Positions 31,404 to 42,456 of a stretch of DNA of 64,000 bases are shown here, piece after piece; the first letter of the stretch is position 1; every line of letters starts with the position of its first letter. Origin of the DNA: Conoideocrella luteorostrata (lineage: Eukaryota > Ascomycota > Sordariomycetes > Hypocreales > Clavicipitaceae); contig JASWJB010000017.1 in the NCBI GenBank assembly GCA_032433595.1, forward strand, positions 1-64,000, given 5' to 3'. Under the pieces are notes generated by a model. The model worked only from the letters and a program-made list of their open reading frames with translations, was not told the DNA's origin and ran no database searches. Both the position numbers and the translations under genes were made by a program.

Positions 31404-31831
31404 ATGGCTCCAAGCCATCGTCCAACGGAAACAAATAAAACACGATACCTTATGCTTGAGATTTTTATTGACGATAGCCCACCATCCTATGCTGTACGAA
31501 GATAAGATGAGTCGCGAGGAGGACGGTGGAAACTGTTGGATGTCATTACATTATTTAATGGCGAATAGTATTGGGGATGCTTGATCTAACCACTTTCAAT
31601 CTTTCTCGTCATTTTTTTTTTTGTATAAAATTTATCGGAACATATCGTGTAAATTATGAGGATATATGCTACTACCTTTGTGAAAACGATTCATGTCATG
31701 TTCGTCGTTTTTCTCGGATATAACAAGAAGGATCTGTCATTTTGGTAGTTTCTAAAGCCCTGATTGTCTGTCTATAAAACCTTGGCTTCCTTAAGCGTAC
31801 CCTATCTCCTTTTCATCTCGTATGTGGTATT

Positions 31832-33009
31832 CTATCGTCCTGCCAGAATGGCACCCAATCTTTGCCCCCTATCACCTCCCAAATACAAATCGTCATTTGG
31901 CGACTCTCTCCCCATCTCTACCGCTTCATGATACCCTCTCATAACCATCTCCTCATCCACCCTCAACCCATTTTCCACCAAGGCTAAAATCACACTCCTA
32001 CACCTCGCAATTTCTCGCATCGTAGCCACATCAATCCAGTCATTCTGGCTCGAATATACTTTATTGCTGACGCTCTCCTCCATCCTGTTGATCCCTACTG
32101 CCGCTGCTTGGTGGCTGTCCTCCTCCTCTACGTGCTTGCTTATCCAAATATATCCATTCACCCCCAAAATCACATCAATCTTACCAGCGCCATTCGCACC
32201 GTCCATTGTCCAAACCTGCCTCTTCGAGCGGACGACCCCGCCACCGCCACCCGTGCCCGACACGCAAACAAACACGCCGTTGCGCAGCTTCCCGTACTTC
32301 AAGCTCCTGGTGTGCAGCGATGCCGCGCCATCCTGGTGAAGCTGCTGCACTTCAGCGACAACGAGGTCCCCCTCCGCGAAGAAGGATCGGATCTGGAGCT
32401 CGTCGGTCTCGGTGCGCTTGCGGAGGATCCCGCCTGGCAGGTTGATGGCCGAGATTTGAAGGATGGCAAGCTGCGAGGCGGACACGTCGACGCGCCACCG
32501 TTTGGGGTGCACTTCGAGGATGCGTCCAACAACAAGGTCCCCAATTTCGGGGGTGTACCTGGCGCGCAGGGGGCGGACAGACAGGAGCTTGTTGGTTTTG
32601 GTGAGGGTGCCAGCCAGGGAGGAGGTAATGGACTGGGTGGAAGGGAGGATGTAAGTTCCGTGGCCGCTGCGTAAATGTTAGTTACGGGGATATTTTTGCT
32701 ATTACCATGGGTGGTTGGGGAGGGCAGTTATGAGATCGAAGGGAAAGCAGTGGGCGCAAAACAAGTAAATAAATAGACAACTTACCGCATCCATTGGGGA
32801 TTCGATGTGATAACTGTGCCGGGTGTGAGGACATCATCGGCCATGTCGTCTTCACTGCCTCTGCGCCGCTTGGCTGCGCGCATGGGTACATCGGCTTGAA
32901 TGTCGGCGCCCCCGTCTGAATCCGAGTCTGAATCCGAGTCTGAGGCGGCGATGAGGGATGTTAAGGCCCTTTGCGAAGCGGGCTGGGGACGTAGAATGGT
33001 GATGGGCAT
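31832..33009 (-). CDS. RRP4: Exosome cap subunit Rrp4
   Basis: Rrp4 is one of three RNA-binding cap proteins of the RNA exosome (3'-5' RNA decay and processing, nucleus and cytoplasm). Exons 33009-32786 and 32666-31832 give 352 residues (yeast has 359). The N-terminal exon is acidic and Ser-rich ([12 protein letters not shown]) with a basic KRRR patch, then [20 protein letters not shown] across the splice, the conserved cap start. The S1 domain follows ([22 protein letters not shown] ... [12 protein letters not shown]), then a KH region ([18 protein letters not shown]). An ATG further upstream in frame exists only as an unconserved extension, so I chose MPITILRP. The Gly-rich loop TGGGGGVV between S1 and KH is lineage-specific. 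Confidence 0.93.
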
Positions 33010-33692
33010 GGTGTGTGTTGGGAAGCTGCAATGGCAGCTGGGATGGTTTGCGACCCTAGGTCGGATATGTGAGATATATGGAGTATGCGAGGTTGTGTAC
33101 GAGCTGTTGATTGAGGATTTTTGGGAGGCTGGCAAGCTAGACCGAGCTGCTTGAGATTGGAGTAAGGGTTGATGAAGCTTGATGAAGTTTTGAGGTCAAG
33201 TGAAGTGAAGTGGGGCACGGGTGAGTGAAGATTTCGATGGAGACTGGAGTATAGTTACTGCTGTCTATGGTGTGGGTGGGCAGCTTGCGGACGAGAATTG
33301 TTGAAGTTTTGTGTCTGTAATCCAGATAGAGCGAATTGTTTAGAGTTACATTTTTCTTTTTCTTTTCTTCTTTCTGCAACACTTGGCTGTATTGGCGCCG
33401 ACTCCTGCGGCTGCTGGTCATTAGAAGGAAGTGTACTCCGTATGTGTAGCAGCAATCATTCGTCATTGCATAGCCCATAGTTGGGAATTGCGTAAAGTCG
33501 TGATTATATGGAACAGTATAATACATTATTGTACATGGCCTTTGATCCCCAAAACATTGATAGAGTGCCTCCCATGTCCATTCAACACCCCCAAATCTTT
33601 ACGTAACTTGCGGCAACGGCGGCGCCTCCCCCTGATAGCGCAAGCACAAACAGCAATCCATCAAGACATCTCTTCAAACATGAAGAAAGCCA

Positions 33693-34057
33693 TCACCTAA
33701 ATGCCCTCCAGAGCCCCATCCACACCAAACCTAACGAGATACCTGCAACGCCAGCCTTGCGACTCCTCATGCCGAACATGCTTTTGCTCTGCAAAAGAAC
33801 CTGGCGCTGCTTTTCGAGCTGTGACATGCCGGAGAAGTAGCTATAGGCTGCTAATCCGAAAAACGCACCGCTGCCTAGTGAGTCTGAGGGTTAGTAGCTG
33901 GGAGGACGGGGGGAAAACACTCAAGCCCTTCTTTTAAGAGTTTCGTACCTACGACCTTGCAGCTAAGGCAGTCGTCGCCGCGGTCTTGGCGTAGTAGGCC
34001 CTTGAGGTCTTCTGGTTTATCGAGGGATTGGATGGTGGGGATTTTGTCGCCAGCCAT
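33693..34057 (-). CDS. Small membrane protein with DUF4536/DMAC1-like domain
   Basis: Exons 34057-33949 and 33874-33693 give 96 residues. The protein reads MAGDKIPTIQSLDKPEDLKG, then DDCLSCKVVGSGAFFGLAAY spanning the junction (a CxxC followed by a Gly-rich membrane segment). A charged loop (QLEKQRQVLL) and a second hydrophobic helix (GVAGISLGLVWMGLW) follow. The DCLSCKxxG-G-F-x-GLxxY pattern is that of the DUF4536 family, which in animals includes DMAC1, a complex I distal-arm assembly factor, and in yeast Dmo2. A mitochondrial inner-membrane location is inferred from the family. It shares a ~370-bp divergent promoter region with APM3. Confidence 0.75.
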
Positions 34058-34287
34058 GATGGGTGTGGTGGCGGCTGGAGGTTTGGAGGTACGTAGTTTT
34101 TGATATTAGTTGGATGAGAGAAGCTCGAGCCTTGTTTTTATAAATGTTTTAGGGGGATAACTGGTTATTGACCGTTGCGGCAAGGTTCTTCTTGCTGTGG
34201 CCGTCTCATTGGCCGCTGCTAAGCTGAGAGCAAGATCTGCTGCAGCTTGGCAGACAGCTACAGTGGGACGGCGGGGTGTAACCACGG

Positions 34288-34322
34288 TAAAACGACAGCA
34301 CAACGACAGCACAACGACAGTT
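34288..34322 (+). repeat. Short tandem repeat (AACGACAGCAC)
   Basis: About three copies of an 11-bp unit lie in the divergent promoter between the DMAC1-like gene and APM3. Confidence 0.7.
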
Positions 34323-34424
34323 AGTCATCCAGGTACCGAGTTATGTGTACCAACCTTTCTTTGTACTTCAGTCATGGTCACATCTACATATCACATATCA
34401 AGCTGGTGCGGCGCAGTTGGCAAG

Positions 34425-36164
34425 ATGAACGGCGTTATTGACGCGCTGCATATATATGATGACAACAAGTTTGTACCACCCGTTAGGAATCTATTTATGC
34501 CAATTAACACAACCCGCAGAAGTCCCATCTTGTCGCATACCTACACCGGCCGGCCCCTGTCCGCAACACACCTGCTGCCCCTCTATCTCGAGCATCCTAC
34601 ACCAAGACCTCACTTGATATACCTCCCAAACACGAACCCTGCAACACTCGTCTTCAGCCTGACCCATGCCAACCTCCTTTTCCTGGCGACCTCCTCAACA
34701 GAAATCGAACCTCTATTAGTCCTCGAGTTCTTGCACCGCATCATCGATGCGTTTGAGGATTTTCTTGGTGCCCCGCTCCTTGCGGTCAAGATCGAGAACA
34801 ACTACGATGTCGTGGCGCAGTTGCTCACGGAAATGTGCGACGCGGGCACAATAAGCACGACTGAACCCAATGCGTTGAGGGAGAATGTAGAGATAGAGGG
34901 GTGGATGGGAAAACTACTGGGCAGCATAAATCTACCAGGGTAACGTGAAAAGGCTCCTTAAGCTTTTCGAAGCTTTTGGGGGACTAACGAGTGTGACAAA
35001 AGTAGGAAAAGTCCCCTGTCATCAAACTTCTCCAACCCGACTGCGCCTGCGCTTCCTGCACCGAATACTCCAGCTTTGCCTTGGAGGCGGGCAAACGTAC
35101 GACACACCTCGAACGAACTCTACGCAGACGTGGTTGAGACGCTGTCAGTGACGCTCGCTCCTTCTGGAAGACCCTTGGCGGCGTTCGCGAATGGATCAAT
35201 TGCATTTACAGCTAAGGTATCTGGAGTGCCTGATGTTACGGTAAGCTTGAGCAGCCCATCGGGGAAGCACAACATTAGCAGCATAATGGAGCTGCCCGTG
35301 TTTCATCCATGCGTGCGTTTGAACAGGTGGCAGGAGCGGCCCGGCGAATTGAGCTTTATCCCCCCGGATGGTCGGTTTATTTTGGCTGGATATGAGGTTG
35401 ATCTGCTGCCGTTTACAAGTGGAAAGAGTGGCAGCTTGAGTGCGAACAACCTGAAACTGCCCGTTAATTTGGAGATGAAGACAGGATTGGGCCCCGCTGG
35501 ATCAGAATTCGAGGTGAGATTACAGGTGAACAAGATTCTCGGAGGTCAGAGTTCATCGTCCAGCTCGAATCAGTTTGGCCGAGGGATTGGATCTGGGAGG
35601 GTTGGGTCACCGCATCCGGGATCTCCTGGCTCCCCTTTGCTCGAGGAGCTGACAATTACAATACCGCTGCCAGAAGACGTGCGAAATCTTTCAGACATCC
35701 GACCGTCTCGAGGCGATGCCAGCTTCAATCCTGGGGAAAGGGTTCTTGAGTGGCACGTTCCAAGCAAGGAGTTGACGGGGCCCACCTCGCACTTTGGACT
35801 CCGCTGCACTGTGGTCGGATCGATAGGAGACGAGAGTGAAGAATTTGACCCTAGTGGATTTGCATTATTTAGCAATGATTATTCATATGACGAGCCCTAC
35901 CAGAGCTCTTCGGTCAAAGCGGATAAGGCCAGGACGGAAGACTACGGCGAGCAGGACGCAAAGACGGCGGCGCAAAACAAAATCCTAATGCCGAGCTCAG
36001 CATCGGTTAGCTTTACCGTCAAGGGATGGCTGGCGAGTGGGTTGAAGGTGGATAGCATCATGATAGATACCCGGAAAAGTCGGGGGCTTGGAGAAGGTAT
36101 GAAGCCATACAAGGGAGTCAAGTATCTGACAGTTAGCAAGGGTGGCGTAGAGATCCGGTGTTAG
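34425..36164 (+). CDS. APM3: AP-3 adaptor complex mu subunit
   Basis: The medium chain of AP-3 reads tyrosine-based sorting signals on cargo going from Golgi/endosome to the vacuole. Three exons (34425-34468, 34520-34939, 35012-36164) join in frame to 538 residues. The longin-like N-terminus is IDALHIYDDNKSPILSHTYT across the first junction. A linker follows (LSSNFSNPTAPALPAPNTPA), then the mu-homology domain starts WRRANVRHTSNELYADVVET. The domain also carries PVFHPCVRLNRWQERPGELS, FIPPDGRFILAGYEVDLLPF and a C-terminal KGVKYLTVSKGGVEIRC. Intron 1 has an unusual GTTTGT donor, but it alone restores the conserved start. Proline/serine inserts (e.g. GRVGSPHPGSPGSP) are typical of fungal Apm3. 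Confidence 0.93.
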
Positions 36165-36751
36165 CATTTGGTATAAGATGATGGATTGGACGAGTGCAAG
36201 CATTGTTGCAACGTGGATTTGTGTTTAGTAAACAGCACTGTAAACATGCCACATCATGTATGGGCAATAATGGCCTGAATCGGTTGTCTCCGTCCTTGTG
36301 GGCAATTGCCATCACTGATGCTAGAAGGTTAACCACTAGTTAATTGCTGACGTGACAGGTCATGATGAGACAACATGCCTTGCTCGGCCATCTATCTTCA
36401 CTAACGTGGACCGGCTTAACGGACGTAGAGCTTGAATAACTATTCCGTAGTTAACACTCCCCAGCAAATTCGGCCCCTGACGTTGGGGTTGTGGGCCCGA
36501 TGAAGCTCTGGAACAGTAAAATCCGCCGCCAACAATTGACGGCTACTGTCGCTCCAGCCTGCACCGCCAAACCCCCACGTGCTTGCTGCAGGCCGGGGAC
36601 CGCGACGGAGCAGACAGCACCCCCAGTGTTGTACATCATCATCATCAACATCAATTGCAGACGATAGATCTTCCCTCATTTGTTGGCTTGCCCAGAATGA
36701 TCGCATCGCTGTGAATTTTCGACAATTCATCTTTACGCCGTTGGCCCGGCT
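36165..36751. other. Intergenic region upstream of MCT1
   Basis: 3' flank of APM3 and promoter of the next gene, which runs in the same direction. A CATCATCATCATCAA run sits near 36637-36651. No supported gene. Confidence 0.45.
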
Positions 36752-38157
36752 ATGAAGCCCCTTTGCAGCAGCAGCGCATTCCGCCCCCGATGGCAATGTG
36801 GGACGACGACATGGCAGTGCGAACGTTTGAGTTGGCGGCTTAACGCGCTGGGTGGAGGCGATGAAGCTGCGGTACATGGTAGGAGATGGGCGTCCGCGGC
36901 GAGGGGTACTCGGCGACGACCGCAGACAGCTATTTTCTTTCCAGGTGAGGGCGGCCTTTTCATGTTTTTGTGTAATTCTTTTAAACACATTCTACTTGAA
37001 ATAAAGAACCCCCACCCACCCTACAGTACGAGGTATGGATTTGGCTAATATGGGTGGACATGATCTCAGGCCAAGGAACCCAAAAGGTCGGCATGCTGAA
37101 CCCATGGCTCGAAGCCTTTCCATCCACCGCGTCCGAAATCATCCAAGAGGTAGACCACCACGCGGGCTTCAAACTCTCTGAAGTCATTCGAACCGGCCCT
37201 TCCAATGTGCTCACCCAAACGACAAACGCGCAGCCCGCCATCATGGCCACCTCCATCGTCATCCTCAAGATACTCGAGCGCGAATTCAACTTCAAGGTCG
37301 CCGAGCACTTTGACGTGACGCTGGGCCACTCCCTTGGCGAGTTCGCCGCACTTGTGGCTGGAGGATACATTGACTTCCAGGACAGCTTGAATCTGGTCAA
37401 GCGCCGGGCCGCGGCCATGTCGGAAGCCACGAAGAAGGCCGTGCAGGAGTACGGCGGCGAATACGGCATGGTCGCCATCATTACCGAACCAGAATACCTG
37501 CGGGGCCTGATCGCCGCGATCCGCGACTTCGTCGGGCACTCCAGCGCGGGGAGCAAAGGCGAGAGCAGCGAGGATGTTCCGCCTATTGACCAGGTGCTCA
37601 TTGCGAATATCAACAGCAAGAACCAGATTGTGCTGAGTGGGAATCTTGAGCGCATCACCACCCTCATGGCGCATGTGAGGCAGTTTCTGGGTCATGACCC
37701 CCGTGCGGTGAGGCTCCATAGTGATAGCCCCTTTCACAGTCCCATCATGAAGCCGGCCGTGTCAGTGATCCAGACGCTTCTGGAAAGCAAGTCGCGGGTT
37801 CCAGGGAGAGAGACGGAGGACATCATCAAGTTCCCCGGCGATATACCCTGCATAAGCAACGTCACGGCACGGCCGTTTCGGAGTAAAGACCAGTTGAAGG
37901 AGCTTTTGGCGAGGGGCTGCTTGGAGACGGTGCGCTGGTGGGATAGTATTCGGTATTTGGACCAGCAGGAGAAGGTGAGGAGGTGGGTGGGAATAGGGCC
38001 GGGCAAGGTCGGGAGGAACCTCGTAGGGAAGGAGGTCGGTATGAGAGGGAAGGATTTGGTGAAGGGGGGAGGCGTTTGGGCGATTACGGATCCGATGGAT
38101 ATTGAGGAGGTTCTGAAGGGCTTGGAGGAGACGGATCGTATTGTCGATGAGGAGTGA
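36752..38157 (+). CDS. MCT1: Mitochondrial malonyl-CoA:ACP transacylase
   Basis: Loads malonyl groups onto acyl carrier protein for mitochondrial type II fatty acid synthesis, the route to lipoate. Exons 36752-36944 and 37070-38157 give 426 residues. The first ~55 residues are Arg-rich without acids at the start (MKPLCSSSAFRPRWQ ... RRWASAARGTRRR), a mitochondrial presequence. The FabD fold follows: TAIFFPGQGTQKVGML across the intron, QPAIMATSIVILKIL, the nucleophile motif LGHSLGEFAAL (Ser ~152), and NSKNQIVLSGNLERI. Next are HSDSPFHSPIMKPA (catalytic His) and WVGIGPGKVGRNL. It is a stand-alone enzyme with no polyketide synthase domain nearby. Confidence 0.92.
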
Positions 38158-38550
38158 CGACGATCTAAGACGTAGGTGATGTGCGTGTACTCCGTATGTA
38201 TGTATCATGGAGATGATTGGTGTGGGGGAATCTGTGTCAGCTGTCAGGGCTAGAAAATATTGCTCTGCTAATTCATTGTACAATTGAATAAAAACCTTAT
38301 TAACTAAACTAGAAACTATGGCTATCTACCGCTTTGTTACTCCGTACTCTGTAGTCTACGGAATATATTCACCACCAAAATGCACTCCTTCCATTAGCTT
38401 GCGGTTGCGACTACAATACGGTACCGTTCCGTCGGACCCCTAACTACACCCCACACCCCGCTACACTAACATCAGCTCAAGCTTCCTACATACAACTCCT
38501 GAGAACATCCACCTCCACCTCCATCTTCACCACCAGCGGCAACATCAAAT

Positions 38551-39240
38551 ATGACCACCGCAATTCCCTCAATCGCCTGCCTGGGCGTCATAGGCCGCAA
38601 CGTACGTTTCCATATTCCCCCGCTGAAACAAAAACAGCAACAAGATGAAGAAGGGGAAGAGGAGGAAGAGAGGGAGAGGAGGAAGAAGAGGAAGAGGAAG
38701 AACAAGAACCACCCAATCACCAACTAACAAAAATTCAGAACAATCCCCTCCACATCTCCATCTTCCCCTCGCACGATCCCTCCACCAACAGCTTCACGCC
38801 CATCCGCACACCGCTGCAGTTCTCGCTGCTCCTCTCCTCCACAATCGACGTCTTCGAGCTGCGCGCCAAAGCCAACGCCGCCTCAGACGTAGGCCTCTCC
38901 GGAGACATGGGCCTGCTGCACGCCGTGGATGACCGCCTCGCCGCGTATGGGTACGAGACCAACACGGGCGTTCGGATGGTGTGCGTGGTGGACATGCGCG
39001 GGAGGCGGGTCGACGCCGCGAGACCAACGGGCGTGGGATTGGGCCTGCGCGATGCGGAGCTCAAGCCTGTGTTTAGGGCTATGCAGGCTGCGTATGTGAG
39101 GCTGCTGCAGAACCCGTTTTACGAGCCGGATGAGCATGCGCCGCTGGGGGGTACGGGGGGTAAAAGGATCGTGAGTAGGAAGTTCGAGGGGGATATGAGG
39201 AGGATTGGGGAGGGGTGGACGCCGGGAGTGACGAGCTTGT

Positions 39241-39242
<2 letters not shown>
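38551..39242 (+). CDS. TCA17: TRAPP complex sedlin-like subunit (TRAPPC2L/Tca17)
   Basis: A longin-fold tethering-complex subunit acting in Golgi vesicle traffic. Exon 1 (38551-38601, MTTAIPSIACLGVIGRN) joins exon 2 (38739-39242) to give 184 residues. The family signature is visible as CLGVIGRNNNPLHISIF, LLLSSTIDVFELRAK, MGLLHAVDDRLAAYGYETNT, VRMVCVVDM, and DAELKPVFRAMQAAYVRLLQ followed by NPFY. A Gly/Arg-rich C-terminal tail follows the core. The 137-bp intron contains a strongly purine-rich tract (GAAGAGG repeats, 38645-38705) and ends CTAAC ... CAG. The start lies 390 bp past the MCT1 stop on the same strand; they are separate genes. Confidence 0.9.

Positions 39243-39245
<3 letters not shown>

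Positions 39246-39275
<30 letters not shown>
39246..39275 (+). repeat. GA dinucleotide microsatellite
   Basis: About 15 GA units begin right after the TCA17 stop codon, in its 3' flank. Confidence 0.9.
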
Positions 39276-39278
<3 letters not shown>

Positions 39279-39444
39279 TGGGGAAGAGGGGGGGACGGGT
39301 TAGTGTTGAAGGTTGCTCAATTACAATTTGCGAGGCGTTTGGGGCACTAAAAGGGATGTGGTTTTTATGATATCCAGACATTTATTAATTGTATTGTGTG
39401 GGTGACTTATATATAGTGATGATGATTTCATAGAGGGACTTGAT

Positions 39445-41388
39445 TTATGACTCATTGGATTGCTTGCGTAGGTCGTCGACTTTCCATTTGGAAAGGCCCG
39501 CCAAGTCTATTTCTACGCTCTCGCCCATCTTCTCCCCGGTGTGTTTCGTCTCTCTTGGAACATGCGTCTTGATGCGCTCTGATACGGCACCACCCTCCCA
39601 GTGTCTGGCTTCCTTCGGCAATGGCTGCCACCAGTCGCCTGCTCTGGCGTGCCAGGCTGCACTGCAGAGCTCCCAGAGGCGAGAGATGGCTCTCTTGTAG
39701 GCAAAGCGTTCGTCTTCTCCGGTAAAGGCGCTGGTGTTGCCGAAATTGACGCTGCTCTTCTTCTCGAGACCGAAATCGGAGTCCTGGTCTGGATCGTACT
39801 TTGACGTGGATGATTGGGTGTCGTAGTAGGAAATGTTGGGGCGGAATGGCGATGTTTGGTCCTGGTACACCTCCGCAAGGGTCTCGGAGTATGTGGCATC
39901 GTCGTTTTTACTCTCGCCATCTCTGTCGGAGGACTTCTTTTCAGGAAAGAACAGGTCGTCCGGAGGGCTTTGGGCTCGGATGACGAGTTTGCAGCGCGCT
40001 TCGTACAAGGCGTCGAGGAAGGTGATGAAGCGTCGGGCTTCGTTCTTTTGAAGGATGGTCAGGATGGGAACGTCGTCGATGATGAAGGTGTGGTATGATG
40101 AGGCCATGGTGATGTAGTCGGCTGGGCCGAAGGATTGGACAAGCTGACTGAAGGTCCAGAAGACTGAGCCATTGTGGTGTTGGGGGGTAAGGACTGGACG
40201 GCCGTACACGACCAGAGTGGATGGCTGCCATGAAACTGGCCCTGGATTATTCCAACCCACGGCGCTTTGGACAAGGTTCTCAAATGTAGAGTTCTTGTCC
40301 TCGCATAAGCAGTAATGGCAAGGAACTTTCCGCGCCTCCCTTGCATCATCGTTAACTTCGTCATCTTTAGCCAAGTCATCTATGGCGCCGGCGCCCACTG
40401 ACATTGTGGTAGATGTAGAAGTAGTAGGAGTAGCTGTTTTGAAACCGTCCACCTCTTCTCTTCGTCTCCAATCTGTAGCGCCTTCCATCTGCCAGAAGTC
40501 GCATCGAGCTTTCAAGACCTCTAAAAAGTTGGCAAAGTCACTGCTCTGCCCGTATAGCTCCCCTTTATATCGAGTGCTGCCGCCGAATAACCTGCTCACC
40601 AATCCCTTTGCGGGACCCGGCGTGTAGTCAATTCCTGTTGCCTTTTGCAGCTCTTCGGGCATTCGATTGGACGAGGCTATGAGAATACCGCCCAGCTGAA
40701 AGAATGCGATGAAAAGATGACTGAGGATTTTACTCGCTGCTCGGTCTGGTAGCTGAAACTCGTCCAGGAAGAGAATGGGCGACTCGTCGACAAGTCTCTT
40801 GGCCATCCAGACCAACGAAAATTCCGAATCGGCACCGGACGAGCTGCCTTGCCACTCTCTGTGCTTATCGAGCTGTGCAAACGTATAGAGCATAAACGTG
40901 TTGAAGTGCCATCTTCTCTTGCGGTGGGTGGGCAAGCCATCTGCCAGCAGATCCAGAAGCATGGACTTTCCTGTGCCTACCTCCCCCGACAAGAACAGCC
41001 CTTTGGGGGAATCTATCTCTATGGCTGTCTCATGGTTGTTCAGAACGCGGGTGAGGGCCAAGCTGTCTCGCTCGGCTGGCGAGGGGATCAGGTGCTTGAA
41101 GAGAGGGTTGCGCCATATACTGTGGCTTCGCAGAGCGAGAATGTTGCCAGCTTCGTCGCCATCGGGAACATGGGGCTCCGTGAGACGGGCCACTTGATCG
41201 AGCCGCTGGCGATACTCGACTTGTGGCGAATAGTCCTTGATGCGACGGTAGACGTCTTGCAGATGGCGTGCGAGTCGGTGCTGGGCGTGATCCGGGGAAT
41301 ATATGCCTGTTTTTACCAAGCTTTGGTACTTGACCAACGGGTCGGTGATGGTGACTGCAGTTGAGAATCGTCTCATGTTGTGTCTCAT
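39445..41388 (-). CDS. AFG1: AFG1/LACE1-family mitochondrial ATPase
   Basis: P-loop ATPase of the mitochondrial inner membrane linked to quality control of respiratory-chain subunits. Single exon, 647 residues from the ATG MRHNMRRFSTAVT; the frame is open upstream but begins with a non-ATG codon. The start is basic and hydroxylated, a plausible presequence. Motifs are Walker A GEVGTGKS (~res 135-142), Walker B ILFLDEFQLPD (~205-215), and the sensor-like LIASSNRMPEEL. Family blocks are GIDYTPGPAKGLVSRLF, CRSVAW-region equivalents, TFIIDDVPILTILQKNEARR and FITFLDALYEARCKL. It is longer than animal LACE1 because of polar inserts near residues 310-350 and 480-540. It is convergent with TCA17, 202 bp between stops. 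Confidence 0.92.
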   Translation of the reverse strand: MRHNMRRFSTAVTITDPLVKYQSLVKTGIYSPDHAQHRLARHLQDVYRRIKDYSPQVEYRQRLDQVARLTEPHVPDGDEAGNILALRSHSIWRNPLFKHLIPSPAERDSLALTRVLNNHETAIEIDSPKGLFLSGEVGTGKSMLLDLLADGLPTHRKRRWHFNTFMLYTFAQLDKHREWQGSSSGADSEFSLVWMAKRLVDESPILFLDEFQLPDRAASKILSHLFIAFFQLGGILIASSNRMPEELQKATGIDYTPGPAKGLVSRLFGGSTRYKGELYGQSSDFANFLEVLKARCDFWQMEGATDWRRREEVDGFKTATPTTSTSTTMSVGAGAIDDLAKDDEVNDDAREARKVPCHYCLCEDKNSTFENLVQSAVGWNNPGPVSWQPSTLVVYGRPVLTPQHHNGSVFWTFSQLVQSFGPADYITMASSYHTFIIDDVPILTILQKNEARRFITFLDALYEARCKLVIRAQSPPDDLFFPEKKSSDRDGESKNDDATYSETLAEVYQDQTSPFRPNISYYDTQSSTSKYDPDQDSDFGLEKKSSVNFGNTSAFTGEDERFAYKRAISRLWELCSAAWHARAGDWWQPLPKEARHWEGGAVSERIKTHVPRETKHTGEKMGESVEIDLAGLSKWKVDDLRKQSNES

Positions 41389-42456
41389 TCTGCAGCCGAG
41401 TGGTTTGGTGAGGGTTTTAATAGTCCATGACGTTGTTGCACCTGTGTTGTCTTTCAATGCATGAGTGACTTTCCAGATGAAGATGGTCTGAGGAACTGAT
41501 TGTAGAAATGCTCTGGCGATGGCAAATTTCTAGTGGCTTTGTACATATTAGCAGAGATTCCAAGTGCCCAGCCGAGGATTGTCGTGTAGTCTCGGTGTGG
41601 CATATCACGAGTTGACCAGCTCTTAGTGTCCGTAATGGAGAAGGGTGTCCCCGGCAGCAGAGCAGGGAAACAGTGCCGCTGCTATAACACTCGCAATAAC
41701 ATTGTAGTTCCGTACAGAAATATTCAATTATATATACAGATACATACATCAATATGTTTTAGACTTTTCAGAGATAGAAGTTAGCCATAGTCAGCTGACA
41801 GATGAGGCTGAGGTTGGGGTGCGAGGTAAATAGTACGGAGTACACACCTGGGTAATAATTAATGTGTACTTGGCAGGTACTGACTAGTATCTAGCTCGCT
41901 AACTATAGATCGAGTCCACGCATCGGTGCATATATTGCATATATCGGTGCGTCGGCACCAAACACAAAGCAGGTGCGGTGCGTGTGCGGTACGTCTTTCG
42001 CGACGTCTCCACATCTCCACCCCTGCTACGTACCTGCCGCAGAGGCGGTCACCTGTGTGGACGTAGCTTTTCGGCACCAAACCACTTTCTGCCATGTGCT
42101 GCCATTTGTTTTCGCCGCGCGACCAATAGCTGCAAGCTACGCTGCATGCTTTCTTTCACGCTCTCCACCAAATATTCTCTTTGGCTGCGCTGCTGCCCTA
42201 CCATCACCACGTCCATCAGAGTCCCCCCCCAGCCATTCGTTCCCATTCCTCATCTTATCATTCATCGTGGCTCTCTGGACTATCCATCCGTCCTGTCCCG
42301 CCGAGCCTCTTTCTGCTGGCCATCCCGACATGTCGATCTAAACCCCAGCGTCCATCTCGCTTTCACCGTCCAGCAACCTCGCTTTTTTAGGCTTACGTCT
42401 TGCGTCTAGCGTCTTACGTATTGCCTCGCGACAAGCGCTCTGCCAATCTTGCAAAA
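41389..42456. promoter_or_regulatory. Divergent promoter region, AFG1 / NUP133
   Basis: About 1.07 kb between the two start codons. It contains GTACGGAGTAC (41833-41843), an AT-rich TGCATATATTGCATATATC-like tract (~41927-41946), and CT-rich runs (42130-42400) leading into NUP133. Short frames on both strands have no recognisable motif. The promoter role is inferred from gene orientation. Confidence 0.5.

Noticed and set aside
34469..34519. Read-through of the first APM3 intron as coding sequence
   Set aside because: The frame stays open, but the insert interrupts the conserved DDNK-SPILSHTYTG start; splicing at GTTTGT/GCAG restores it.
36440..36988. 182-residue minus-strand frame over the MCT1 start
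   Set aside because: It overlaps the well-supported MCT1 presequence exon on the other strand and shows no family pattern.
37070..38157. Acyltransferase domain of a polyketide synthase
   Set aside because: The chain is a stand-alone FabD-type enzyme with a mitochondrial presequence and no KS, ACP or other PKS domain nearby.
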